DNA of 64,000 nucleotides. It comes from Frondihabitans sp. PhB188 (lineage in GTDB: Bacteria; Actinomycetota; Actinomycetes; Actinomycetales; Microbacteriaceae). Position 1 is the stretch's first letter; every line of letters starts with the position of its first letter. The DNA lies in NCBI RefSeq assembly GCF_003752365.1, contig NZ_RJUO01000001.1, forward strand, positions 124,001 to 188,000. The letters run 5' to 3'. The notes beneath the pieces are model-generated. The model was not told where the DNA came from. It saw only the letters and a program-made list of their open reading frames with translations, and made no database searches. Of this stretch, positions 16,435 to 24,446 are shown piece after piece. The position numbers and the translations under genes are program-made.

Positions 16435-17631
16435 GTGACCCTCACAACACCTGAAACCGCCTACCTGTCGAGCGACTTCTACTTCGCCCAGGACGCCCTC
16501 ACCGCTCGCGAGAACGAGAACATCCACGAGCTGCGCCACTATCTCGAGACCGAGGTGGCCCCGATCGCCGACGACTTCTGGGAGCGGGCCGAGTTCCCGC
16601 ACCAGGTCATCAAGCCCCTGGCCGCTCTCGGCGCCTACGGCCCGATCTGGGAGGAGTCGCGCCAGTTCGAGAACAGCGCGAAGTTCCGCGGCTGGGCGGC
16701 GCTCGAGTCCGGCCGGATCGACGCGAGCGTGTCGACCTTCATCGGCGTCACCTCGGGTCTCGCCATGGGCTCGATCGGCGTCGCGGGCAGCCCTCAGCAG
16801 CGCGCCGAGTGGCTGCCGAGGATGGCGACCGGCGAGACCATCGGCGCCTTCGGCCTCACCGAGCCGCTGTCCGGCTCCGACTCGGCCGGCGGCCTCCGCA
16901 CCACGGCGACCCGCCACGGCGACAGCTGGACCCTGAACGGCCAGAAGCGCTGGATCGGCAACGCCACCTTCGCCGACGTCGTCGTGATCTGGGCCCGCGA
17001 CACCGCCGACGGCCAGGTCAAGGGCTTCCTCGTCACGACCGACACCCCCGGCTTCACCGCGACCAAGATCGAGCGCAAGCAGAGCCTCCGCATCGTGCAG
17101 AACGCCGACATCGAGATGGTCGACGTCATCGTGCCCGAGGAGCGCCGGCTGCAGCGCGGCGACTCCTTCCGCGACACCGCCAAGGTGCTCCTCCTCACTC
17201 GCGCCGACGTCGCCTGGCAGGCCATCGGCAATGCGATCGGCGCCTACGAGGCGGCCGTCGCCTACGTGAAGCAGCGCGAGCAGTTCGGCAAGAAGCTGTC
17301 GTCGTTCCAGCTCGTGCAAGACCTGCTCTCGCGCTGCCTGAGCAACATCTCGGCCTCCATCGCCCTCTGCATGCAGACCTCCGACCTCCTCGACCACGAC
17401 CGCCAGACCGACGCGCACGCGTCGATGGCCAAGTCGTTCGCGACGTCGCGGATGCGCGAGACGGTCGCCTGGTGCCGCGAGGTGATGGGCGGCAACGGCA
17501 TCGTCCTCGACTACGGGGTGGCCCGCCGCTTCGCCGACGCCGAGGCCATCTACTCGTTCGAGGGCACCCGCGAGATGAACTCCCTCATCGTCGGCCGCGC
17601 CATCACCGGCACGAGCGCGTTCGTCTCATGA
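16435..17631 (+). CDS. Acyl-CoA dehydrogenase (glutaryl-CoA dehydrogenase-like)
   Basis: A 398-residue flavoprotein with the full acyl-CoA dehydrogenase fold. The FAD/substrate region reads F-G-L-T-E-P-L-S-G-S-D, then a middle W-I-G-N-A and C-terminal helices R-E-Q-F-G-K and V-M-G-G-N-G-I. Y-S-F-E-G-T-R-E-M-N contains the catalytic Glu. The overall pattern is nearest the glutaryl-CoA dehydrogenase branch. It makes the first alpha,beta double bond in acyl-CoA oxidation. The GTG start is at 16435 and the stop overlaps the thiolase ATG. It is first in the rightward operon. Confidence 0.85.
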   Translation: MTLTTPETAYLSSDFYFAQDALTARENENIHELRHYLETEVAPIADDFWERAEFPHQVIKPLAALGAYGPIWEESRQFENSAKFRGWAALESGRIDASVSTFIGVTSGLAMGSIGVAGSPQQRAEWLPRMATGETIGAFGLTEPLSGSDSAGGLRTTATRHGDSWTLNGQKRWIGNATFADVVVIWARDTADGQVKGFLVTTDTPGFTATKIERKQSLRIVQNADIEMVDVIVPEERRLQRGDSFRDTAKVLLLTRADVAWQAIGNAIGAYEAAVAYVKQREQFGKKLSSFQLVQDLLSRCLSNISASIALCMQTSDLLDHDRQTDAHASMAKSFATSRMRETVAWCREVMGGNGIVLDYGVARRFADAEAIYSFEGTREMNSLIVGRAITGTSAFVS

Positions 17632-18836
17632 CCGAGGCAGTCATCGTCGCGGTCTCCCGCACGCCCATCGGCCGCGCCATGAAGGGCTCGCTCCGCGGCG
17701 AGCGCGCCGACGATCTCGCGGCGTTCATCGTGCGCGACGTGCTCTCGAAGGTGCCGGAACTCGACCCGGCCGCCATCGACGACCTCGTGATGGGGTGCGG
17801 CATGCCCGGCGGCGAGCAGGGCATGAACATCGCCCGCATCGTCGCCGTGGCGCTCGGCTACGACCACCTGCCCGGCACGACCGTCAACCGGTACTGCTCG
17901 TCGAGCCTCCAGTCCACGCGCATGGCGTTCCACGCGATCAAGGCCGGCGAGGGCGACGTGTTCATCTCGGCCGGCGTCGAGAGCGTGTCGGGCGCGGCCC
18001 GCGGCTCGAGCGACTATATCCCCGGGGTCGACCTCCGCAACCCGCGCTTCCCCGAGTTCCACGCCCCCGCCGACGGCGGCGACTGGGTCGACCCGCGCCT
18101 CCGCGGCGCCCTGCCCGACCCGTACATCTCGATGGGCGAGACCGCCGAGAACGTCGCCGGGATGCTCGGGATCAGCCGTCGCGAGCAGGACGAGTTCGCC
18201 GCCCTGAGCCAGAACCGGGCCGAGCAGGCGATCGTCGACGGATTCTGGGCGCGCGAGATCACCCCGTACCCGCTCGCCGACGGCACGGTCATGACCGTGG
18301 ACGACGGGCCGCGCCCGGGCGTCACGCCCGAGACGCTGGCCGGCCTCAAGCCGGTCTTCTGCGAGGACGGCACGGTCACGGCCGGAAACGCCTGCCCGCT
18401 CAACGACGGAGCCGCGGCGCTCGTGGTCATGAGCGACACCCGCGCCGCCGAGCTCGGCATCACGCCGCTCGCCCGGATCATCTCGACCGGGGTCACCGGC
18501 CTCAGCCCCGAGATCATGGGGCTCGGCCCGGTGGAGGCATCGCGCCAGGCGCTGGCTCGCGCCGGCATGTCGATCGGCGACATGGACCTCGTCGAGATCA
18601 ACGAGGCGTTCGCCGCCCAGGTGATCCCGTCGGCGCGCGAACTCGGCGTCGACGTCGAGCGGCTGAACGTGCACGGCGGATCGATCGCCGTCGGCCACCC
18701 CTTCGGCATGACCGGCGCCCGCATCACCGGGACGCTGCTCAACGGCCTCCGCACTCGCGACGCCACCTTCGGCCTCGAGACCATGTGCGTCGGCGGCGGC
18801 CAGGGCATGGCGATGGTGATCGAGCGGCTCTCGTGA
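17628..18836 (+). CDS. Acetyl-CoA acetyltransferase / thiolase
   Basis: A 402-residue thiolase. The nucleophilic Cys90 lies in N-R-Y-C-S-S-S. N-E-A-F-A-A-Q, G-G-S-I-A-V-G-H-P-F-G and C-V-G-G-G-Q-G provide the other active-site loops. Its ATG overlaps the dehydrogenase stop. It catalyses the last, thiolytic step of beta-oxidation or the reverse condensation. Operon context favours degradation. Confidence 0.9.
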   Translation: MTEAVIVAVSRTPIGRAMKGSLRGERADDLAAFIVRDVLSKVPELDPAAIDDLVMGCGMPGGEQGMNIARIVAVALGYDHLPGTTVNRYCSSSLQSTRMAFHAIKAGEGDVFISAGVESVSGAARGSSDYIPGVDLRNPRFPEFHAPADGGDWVDPRLRGALPDPYISMGETAENVAGMLGISRREQDEFAALSQNRAEQAIVDGFWAREITPYPLADGTVMTVDDGPRPGVTPETLAGLKPVFCEDGTVTAGNACPLNDGAAALVVMSDTRAAELGITPLARIISTGVTGLSPEIMGLGPVEASRQALARAGMSIGDMDLVEINEAFAAQVIPSARELGVDVERLNVHGGSIAVGHPFGMTGARITGTLLNGLRTRDATFGLETMCVGGGQGMAMVIERLS

Positions 18837-18861
18837 GCGGTCGTCCGGTCTGGAGCTCGCG

Positions 18862-19971
18862 GTGAGGATCGACGGCGTCGTGCTCGAGCGGACCGATGCG
18901 GCCCGGCCCTTCGCCGGGTCGCGCCCGCTCACGCTCTCGATGCTCGAGCTCGACCCGCCCGGGGCCGGCGAGATGCTGGTGCGGATCGAGGCGGCGGGCG
19001 TCTGCCACAGCGACCTCTCGGTGGTCGACGGCGCCCGTGTGCGACCGGTGCCGATGCTGCTCGGCCACGAGGCCGCCGGCATCGTGGAGGTCGTCGGCGC
19101 CGGTGTCACCGACGTGGCGCCCGGCGATCGCGTCGTCATGACGTTCCTGCCGCGGTGCGGCAGGTGCCAGGCCTGTCAGACAGATGGACGCCTGCCGTGC
19201 ATCGTCGGCAGCCGCGCCAACGGCGACGGCGTGCTGGTCGGCGGTGGTTCGCGGCTGACCCGCGACGGCGTGTCCGTGCACCATCACCTCGGCGTGTCCG
19301 CCTTCGCCACCCATGCGGTCGTGAGCGAGACCTCGGTGGTCCGCGTCGATCCGGACGTCCCGCCCGAGGTCGCAGCCCTTCTCGGCTGCGCGGTCCTCAC
19401 CGGCGGTGGCGCGGTCCTGAACGCCGGGCGCCCCGACCCCGGGGCGGACGTCGTCGTCGTGGGCCTCGGCGGCGTCGGAATGGCGGCCGTCCTCGTGGCG
19501 AAGGCGACCGGGCACCGGGTCATCGGCATCGACGCCGTCCCTGCGAAGCTGGAACTCGCGACGGCCCTCGGCGCCGCGCAGGTCGCGTCGCCGGACGACG
19601 CCGTCGCTCTGGGGCTCCGGGCTCCCGTCGTCATCGAGGCGGCGGGCCACCCCGCCGCGTTCGAGACGGCGTTCGCTCTCACCGCGCCCGGCGGAACCAC
19701 CGTCACCGTCGGGCTGCCCAGGCCCGACGCGCGCTCGACGATCGCCCCGCTCACGCTCACGGCCGAGGCGCGCACCGTCGTCGGCAGCTACCTCGGCTCG
19801 TCGGTCCCGTCGCGCGACATCCCCGTCTACGTCGACCTATGGCGCAAGGGCCTCCTCCCCGTCGAGAAGCTCGTGTCGTCGACCATCCCGCTCTCGGGCC
19901 TGAACGAGGCGATGGACTCGCTGGCCGACGGCGAGGCGCTCCGTCAGCTGATCGTCTTCCCGTCGCCCTGA
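18862..19971 (+). CDS. Zinc-dependent alcohol dehydrogenase
   Basis: A 369-residue medium-chain dehydrogenase/reductase. Catalytic zinc ligands are in G-V-C-H-S-D-L and G-H-E-A-A-G. The structural zinc site has four cysteines in R-C-G-R-C-Q-A-C with a later P-C. The nucleotide fold is V-V-G-L-G-G-V-G-M-A-A. It oxidises a primary alcohol or reduces an aldehyde with NAD(P). It is placed 25 bp after the thiolase in the acyl-CoA operon, so long-chain alcohol oxidation feeding the pathway is a reasonable inference. Confidence 0.85.
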   Translation: MRIDGVVLERTDAARPFAGSRPLTLSMLELDPPGAGEMLVRIEAAGVCHSDLSVVDGARVRPVPMLLGHEAAGIVEVVGAGVTDVAPGDRVVMTFLPRCGRCQACQTDGRLPCIVGSRANGDGVLVGGGSRLTRDGVSVHHHLGVSAFATHAVVSETSVVRVDPDVPPEVAALLGCAVLTGGGAVLNAGRPDPGADVVVVGLGGVGMAAVLVAKATGHRVIGIDAVPAKLELATALGAAQVASPDDAVALGLRAPVVIEAAGHPAAFETAFALTAPGGTTVTVGLPRPDARSTIAPLTLTAEARTVVGSYLGSSVPSRDIPVYVDLWRKGLLPVEKLVSSTIPLSGLNEAMDSLADGEALRQLIVFPSP

Positions 19972-20016
19972 CGGGCGCCGGAGAGCCTCCGACCTCCGGC
20001 CCGTCCGGACTCCAGC

Positions 20017-20056
20017 ACTTCAGTACTTCAGCACTTCAGTACTTCCGCACTTCAGA
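20017..20056. repeat. Five tandem 8-bp repeats (ACTTCAGY) in the SDR leader
   Basis: ACTTC recurs at exact 8-bp spacing at 20017, 20025, 20033, 20041 and 20049, the fourth copy with one mismatch. The run ends in the Shine-Dalgarno AGAGAGG of the SDR gene. Copy number could change by slippage and alter leader length, though this is not shown. Confidence 0.85.
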
Positions 20057-20066
20057 GAGGAACACC

Positions 20067-20840
20067 ATGACCGACCAGCGCACCGACCCCGAGCAGCGCA
20101 TCGCCATCGTCACCGGGGGAGGCCGCGGCATCGGCGCCGCGGTCGGCCGCCGCCTCGCCCGCGACGGCATGGCCGTCGCCCTCGTCGACCTGAGGCAGGA
20201 GGATGCCGACGCCGCCGCGGCGGAGATCACGGCGGCCGGGGGCCGTGCCGTCGGCGTGGCAGCGGACGTCTCGGATGAGGAGTCGGTGGCGGGCGCGGTG
20301 GGCCGCGTGGAGGCCGAGCTCGGGGCGCCGACCGTTCTCGTCAACAACGCCGGGATCCTGCGTGACAACCTGCTCTTCAAGATGAGCGTCGACGACTGGG
20401 ACGCCGTGCTCGGCGTGCACCTCCGCGGGGCCTTCCTGATGAGCCGGGCGGTGCAGAAGCACCAGGTCGACCAGGGCTGGGGCCGCATCGTGAACCTGTC
20501 GTCGTCGTCGGCGCTCGGCAACCGCGGGCAGGCCAACTACTCGGCGGCCAAGGCCGGGATGCAGGGGTTCACCAAGACGCTCGCGATCGAGCTCGGCCCG
20601 TTCGGCGTCACGGTGAACGCGATCGCACCGGGGTTCATCGAGACGGCGATGATCGCGCAGACCGCGGAGCGCATGAAGGTGCCGCTCGAGACCTTCCTGA
20701 CCGAGGCCGCGAAGCAGATCGCCGTGCGCCGCGTCGGCCAGCCCGACGACGTCGCCGCGGCCGCCGCCTACTTCTGCTCCGAGGAGGCCGGCTACGTGTC
20801 GGGACAGGTGCTGTACGTGGCGGGAGGGCCGCTCTCGTGA
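20067..20840 (+). CDS. SDR family oxidoreductase (FabG-like, 3-hydroxyacyl-CoA or ketoacyl reductase)
   Basis: A 257-residue classical short-chain dehydrogenase: cofactor motif T-G-G-G-R-G-I-G, N-N-A-G, catalytic Y-S-A-A-K with preceding S-S-S, and the C-terminal S-G-Q-V-L-Y-V-A-G-G. It fits a beta-hydroxyacyl step and is coupled to a MaoC-like hydratase by a GTGA overlap. The SDR and MaoC pair is the hydration/oxidation module of the acyl-CoA operon. A strong ribosome site precedes the ATG and is itself preceded by the 8-bp repeat run. Confidence 0.85.
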   Translation: MTDQRTDPEQRIAIVTGGGRGIGAAVGRRLARDGMAVALVDLRQEDADAAAAEITAAGGRAVGVAADVSDEESVAGAVGRVEAELGAPTVLVNNAGILRDNLLFKMSVDDWDAVLGVHLRGAFLMSRAVQKHQVDQGWGRIVNLSSSSALGNRGQANYSAAKAGMQGFTKTLAIELGPFGVTVNAIAPGFIETAMIAQTAERMKVPLETFLTEAAKQIAVRRVGQPDDVAAAAAYFCSEEAGYVSGQVLYVAGGPLS

Positions 20841-21298
20841 GCGCCGCGGTCTTCGCCGCACCCGCCGATCTGGCGGGGTCGGAGGGTGCCGAGCTCGGTC
20901 CGTCGGAGTGGATCGTGATCGACCAGGCGCGGATCCAGGCGTTCGCCGACGCGACCGGCGACCAGCAGTGGATCCACGTCGATCCGGCGCGCGCGGCCGA
21001 CGGCCCGTTCGGCGCGACGATCGCCCACGGGTACCTGACGCTGTCGCTGCTGCCCGCGTTCGCCGACGGGCTGCTGCGGGTCGACGGCGTCTCGGCCGCC
21101 ATCAACTACGGCGCCGATCGGCTGCGGTTCGTGCAGCCCGTCGTCGTCGGGTCGCGCGTGCGGGCCGTCGGCGAGATCACCGGCGTGACGCCCGGCTCCG
21201 GGGGAGTGCGGCTCGCCTATCGGGTCACGGTCGAGATCGAGGGCTCCGACAGGCCGGCCCTCGTCGTCGACACGATCACGCTGTTCGTCCCGGCCTGA
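20837..21298 (+). CDS. MaoC-like enoyl-CoA hydratase
   Basis: A 153-residue hotdog-fold hydratase: F-A-D-A-T-G-D-Q-Q-W-I-H-V-D near residues 35-50 with the family's active Asp and His, then F-G-A-T-I-A-H-G-Y-L-T-L-S-L. It adds water to 2-enoyl-CoA. The GTG overlaps the SDR stop, so this is the last gene of the acyl-CoA set. Confidence 0.85.
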   Translation: MSAAVFAAPADLAGSEGAELGPSEWIVIDQARIQAFADATGDQQWIHVDPARAADGPFGATIAHGYLTLSLLPAFADGLLRVDGVSAAINYGADRLRFVQPVVVGSRVRAVGEITGVTPGSGGVRLAYRVTVEIEGSDRPALVVDTITLFVPA

Positions 21299-21342
21299 CG
21301 CGGCGTCCCGCCCCCGCCCGCCCCGCCCCCGCCCGCCCGTCT

Positions 21343-21429
21343 CCAGAAATTCAAGGAGATCTTCGCCGACCCACTCTAGTGATCCGCATGCCGCCGAAGG
21401 TCGAGGCACATTTCTCCTTGAATTTCTGG
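21343..21429. repeat. Perfect 17-bp inverted repeat with 53-bp spacer
   Basis: Arms CCAGAAATTCAAGGAGA (21343-21359) and its exact reverse complement at 21413-21429. Both are AT-rich compared with the surroundings. The site lies between the MaoC stop and the GH2 promoter, so it could end the upstream transcript, be a regulatory site, or be a small mobile-like remnant. No open reading frame lies inside. Confidence 0.85.
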
Positions 21430-21452
21430 GCAGGGAAGGTGCGACGGGCTAT

Positions 21453-21464
21453 TACAACGTTGTA
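21453..21464. promoter_or_regulatory. LacI-family type operator upstream of GH2
   Basis: The perfect 12-bp palindrome TACAACGTTGTA with a central CG, typical of LacI/GalR operators, lies 45 bp before the chosen ATG of the GH2 glycosidase. The regulator gene is not in the window. Confidence 0.6.
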
Positions 21465-21508
21465 GCGTGGACGCGGATCACCTGTTCCACGACCTCGAGG
21501 ACGACGTC

Positions 21509-23377
21509 ATGACCGCGACCATCCCGCGCCCGGAGTACCCCCGCCCCCAGTTCACGCGCGAGCGGTGGCTGAACCTCAACGGCCAGTGGCAGTTCGAGTT
21601 CGATCCGGGCGACTCCGGGTTCGAGCGGGGGCTCGCCGACGCGTCGCAGTTCCTGCGTGCCGAGATAACAGTGCCGTTCGCCCCGGAGGCGCCCCTGTCG
21701 GGGATCGGCGACGACGACTTCCACCACGCCGTCTGGTACCGCCGCGAGGTGGATATCCCGGCGGAGTGGGCCGGGGACCGCGTGCTCCTGCACTTCGGCG
21801 CGGTCGACCACGACGCGACGGTCTGGGTCGATGGCGCCGAGGTCGCGCGGCATCGCGGCGGCTTCACGAGCTTCACGGCCGACATCACCAGCCGTGCCGG
21901 CGCGAAGGCCGGCGACACGGTCGTCATCACCGTGCGGGCCCGCGACTCCAAGGACGCCCCGCAGGCCCGAGGCAAGCAGTCGGCCGAGTACTGGAACCAC
22001 GACGCCGACTACACCCGCACCACCGGCATCTGGCAGACGGTGTGGCTCGAGCCGGTGCCGCAGGTCGCCATCGGTCGGCCGCGCATCACGCCCGACCTCG
22101 GCTCCGAGTCCTTCACCGTCGAGGTGCCGCTGTCGACGGGGCTCGCCGGCGGCCGGGTGCGCGTCGTCCTGTCCGACGACGACGGCGAGGTCGCGGTGCA
22201 CGACGCCCGAGCCGATCTCACCCTGTCGCCCCGCGTCACCGTGCCAGTCCCCGCCGACCGCGTTCGCGTGTGGTCGATCGGCGACCCGTTCCTCTACGGC
22301 GTGAGCATCGAGCTGCTCGGCGCCGAGGGCGACGTGGTGGACTCGATCGGCAGCTACGCCGGACTCCGCAGCGTCTCGATCGTCGGCCAGGCGGTCCTGA
22401 TCAACGGCGAGACCGTCTTCCAGCGCCTCGTGCTCGACCAGGGCCTCTACGCCGACGGCCTCCTCACGGCGCCGAGCGAACAGGCGCTGATCGACGACAT
22501 CCGCCTCTCGATGGAGGCCGGCTTCAACGGGGCGCGCCTGCACCAGAAGGTGTTCGAGGAGCGCTTCCTCTACCACGCCGACCGCATGGGCTACCTCGTG
22601 TGGGGCGAGTTCGGCGACTGGGGCTGCAAGACGACCGGCCCGAGCGATGACCGCCAGCAGCCCGGCGCGACCTACACGACGCAGTGGCTCGAGGCGCTCG
22701 AGCGCGACTACTCGCACCCGGCGATCATCGGCTGGTGCCCGCTCAACGAGACGCGCCAGCACATCTCCGACCGCATCACCGTGCTCGACGACGTCATGCA
22801 CGGCATGTTCCTCGCCACCAAGGCCATGGACACCACGCGTCCCGTGCTCGACACCTCCGGCTACTCGCATCGCGTGTTCGAGACCGACATCTACGACAGC
22901 CACAACTACGACCAGGTGCCGGCCACCTTCCGCGAGACGATGGGCCTGCTCGACGTGGGCTCGAAGACGGCCTTCCTCAACACCGAGGACGACCGCGACC
23001 TCCAGCAGCACGACGTTCAGCCGTGGAGCGTCCCCTACAACGGCCAGCCCTACTTCTGCAGCGAGTTCGGCGGCATCTGGTGGAACGCCGAGACCGCCGC
23101 GGCGACCGACGCCGCCCCGCAGTCGGGCACGACGTCGTGGGGGTACGGCGAGCGAGTCCGCACCGCCGAGGAGTTCTACGAGCGCTTCGAGGGGCTGGTC
23201 ACGACGCTGCTCGGCAACGCCGACATGTTCGGCTACTGCTACACGCAGCTCACCGACGTGTTCCAGGAGCAGAACGGCCTCTACGCGTTCGATCGCTCCG
23301 GCAAGTTCGACATCGCCCGCATCGCCGAGATCCAGCGGCGCCCGGCCGCCATCGAGGAGGCCGCCCGGGTGCTGTAG
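21509..23377 (+). CDS. Glycoside hydrolase family 2 (beta-galactosidase/beta-glucuronidase-like)
   Basis: A 622-residue GH2 enzyme. The N-terminal jelly-roll (about 1-180) opens with W-L-N-L-N-G-Q-W-Q-F. An immunoglobulin-like domain follows, then a TIM barrel with acid/base Glu414 in C-P-L-N-E-T and nucleophile Glu519 in F-C-S-E-F-G-G. No signal peptide, so it works on imported saccharides. I chose ATG 21509 because the in-frame GTG at 21467 would start within 3 bp of the LacI operator and leave no room for a promoter. Substrate (galactoside, glucuronide or mannoside) cannot be assigned. Confidence 0.85.
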   Translation: MTATIPRPEYPRPQFTRERWLNLNGQWQFEFDPGDSGFERGLADASQFLRAEITVPFAPEAPLSGIGDDDFHHAVWYRREVDIPAEWAGDRVLLHFGAVDHDATVWVDGAEVARHRGGFTSFTADITSRAGAKAGDTVVITVRARDSKDAPQARGKQSAEYWNHDADYTRTTGIWQTVWLEPVPQVAIGRPRITPDLGSESFTVEVPLSTGLAGGRVRVVLSDDDGEVAVHDARADLTLSPRVTVPVPADRVRVWSIGDPFLYGVSIELLGAEGDVVDSIGSYAGLRSVSIVGQAVLINGETVFQRLVLDQGLYADGLLTAPSEQALIDDIRLSMEAGFNGARLHQKVFEERFLYHADRMGYLVWGEFGDWGCKTTGPSDDRQQPGATYTTQWLEALERDYSHPAIIGWCPLNETRQHISDRITVLDDVMHGMFLATKAMDTTRPVLDTSGYSHRVFETDIYDSHNYDQVPATFRETMGLLDVGSKTAFLNTEDDRDLQQHDVQPWSVPYNGQPYFCSEFGGIWWNAETAAATDAAPQSGTTSWGYGERVRTAEEFYERFEGLVTTLLGNADMFGYCYTQLTDVFQEQNGLYAFDRSGKFDIARIAEIQRRPAAIEEAARVL

Positions 23378-23446
23378 GGGGCGCAGGAACTGCACGCTCC
23401 CCGTGCATATCGGGCACACCCGTCGCCGACATGGCACGCTCGAGGC

Positions 23447-24352
23447 ATGAGCGAAGCGCGAGCGTACGAAGTCCTCGGTGTCCCTTCGAGCGCGGGGGCC
23501 CACCACGCGGGGCAGGAGCTCGGGCCGAAGGCCCTGCGCGACTTCGGCTTCGTCGACCGGCTCCGCGAGGCCGGAGCCGATGTGATCGACGCGGGCGACG
23601 TGGCGGGCTCGGTGTTCCGGGCCGATCCCGACCCCGTCGGCGGCGCGCGCAACATCGCCGCCGCGATCGAGGTCGCGGGGCAGGTCGCCGACGAGGTCGA
23701 GCGCATCGTCCGCGACGGCCGCATCCCCGTCGTGATCGGCGGCGACTGCACCGTCACCCTCGGTGTCGTGGCCGGCGTCCAGCGCGTCCAGGCCGAGGTG
23801 GGCGTCGCCTACGTCGACGGCGACGCCGACCTCTCCGTGCCCGGCGTGCGCGGCAACGGCATCCTCGACTCGACGGTCGTGTCGCACCTGCTCGGCATCG
23901 TCGACTCGCCGCTCGGCCGCCTGGGGCCGTCGTGGCCGCCGCTCGAGGAGGACCAGATCGTCCTGCTCGGCTACAACCAGGACGACCCCGACTCGTTCGA
24001 CGACGACGTCCTCACCGACGACCGCGAGGTGCTCCACTTCAGCGACGACCACCTGCGCGAGGTGCCGATGGAGGCCGCCGGCTCGGCGCGCACCCGCCTC
24101 GACGTGTTCGAAGGGCTCGTCGTGCACTTCGACGTCGACGCGGTGGACTCCGCCGACCTGCCGCTCGCCGACTTCCCGCACTACGGCACGGGGCAGACGC
24201 TGGCGGGTGCGCTCGACGTCGTGCAGTTCCTGCTGTCGGCCCCGAACCTGCGAGCGCTGAGCCTCACCGAGGTGAACCCCACGCACGACCCGTCGGGCGA
24301 GCAGCTGGAGCGCTACGTCGCCGGCGTGACCGCCGCGATCGCCGGGTCGTAG
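23447..24352 (+). CDS. Arginase/agmatinase family protein with altered metal ligands
   Basis: A 301-residue protein with the ureohydrolase fold: G-P-K-A-L-R near the start, G-G-D-C-T in place of the usual G-G-D-H-S, D-G-D-A-D-L in place of D-A-H-x-D, and the C-terminal F-D-V-D-A-V-D-S-A-D. Two manganese-binding histidines of classical arginases are therefore replaced, by Cys and Asp. The protein may use another metal or substrate, or have lost the original activity. CACGCT sits six bases before the ATG. The gene is alone, with no arginine or polyamine genes nearby. Confidence 0.7.
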   Translation: MSEARAYEVLGVPSSAGAHHAGQELGPKALRDFGFVDRLREAGADVIDAGDVAGSVFRADPDPVGGARNIAAAIEVAGQVADEVERIVRDGRIPVVIGGDCTVTLGVVAGVQRVQAEVGVAYVDGDADLSVPGVRGNGILDSTVVSHLLGIVDSPLGRLGPSWPPLEEDQIVLLGYNQDDPDSFDDDVLTDDREVLHFSDDHLREVPMEAAGSARTRLDVFEGLVVHFDVDAVDSADLPLADFPHYGTGQTLAGALDVVQFLLSAPNLRALSLTEVNPTHDPSGEQLERYVAGVTAAIAGS

Positions 24353-24446
24353 GCGGCAGTCGGGCCGGCGGGCCCGTCAGGTCGGCGGGCCCGCCAGGCC
24401 GTCGGGTCGGCTAGGCCGTCGGGTCGGCTAGGCCGTCGGGTCGGTC
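24353..24446. repeat. Palindromic GC block and 17-bp tandem repeat at aldo/keto reductase 3' end
   Basis: GGCGGGCCCG occurs twice at about 24367-24391, the second copy as the palindrome GGCGGGCCCGCC. Three AGGCCGTCGGGTCGGCT-like units of 17 bp follow, starting 24396, 24413 and 24430. The last unit overlaps the aldo/keto reductase stop codon, so the tandem array looks like repeated duplication of the gene's end. It could form a bidirectional terminator between convergent genes. Confidence 0.7.

Noticed and set aside
21452-24286. Long open frame on the - strand through GH2 and the arginase-like gene
   Set aside because: Shadow frame. The + strand has clear catalytic motifs for both genes.
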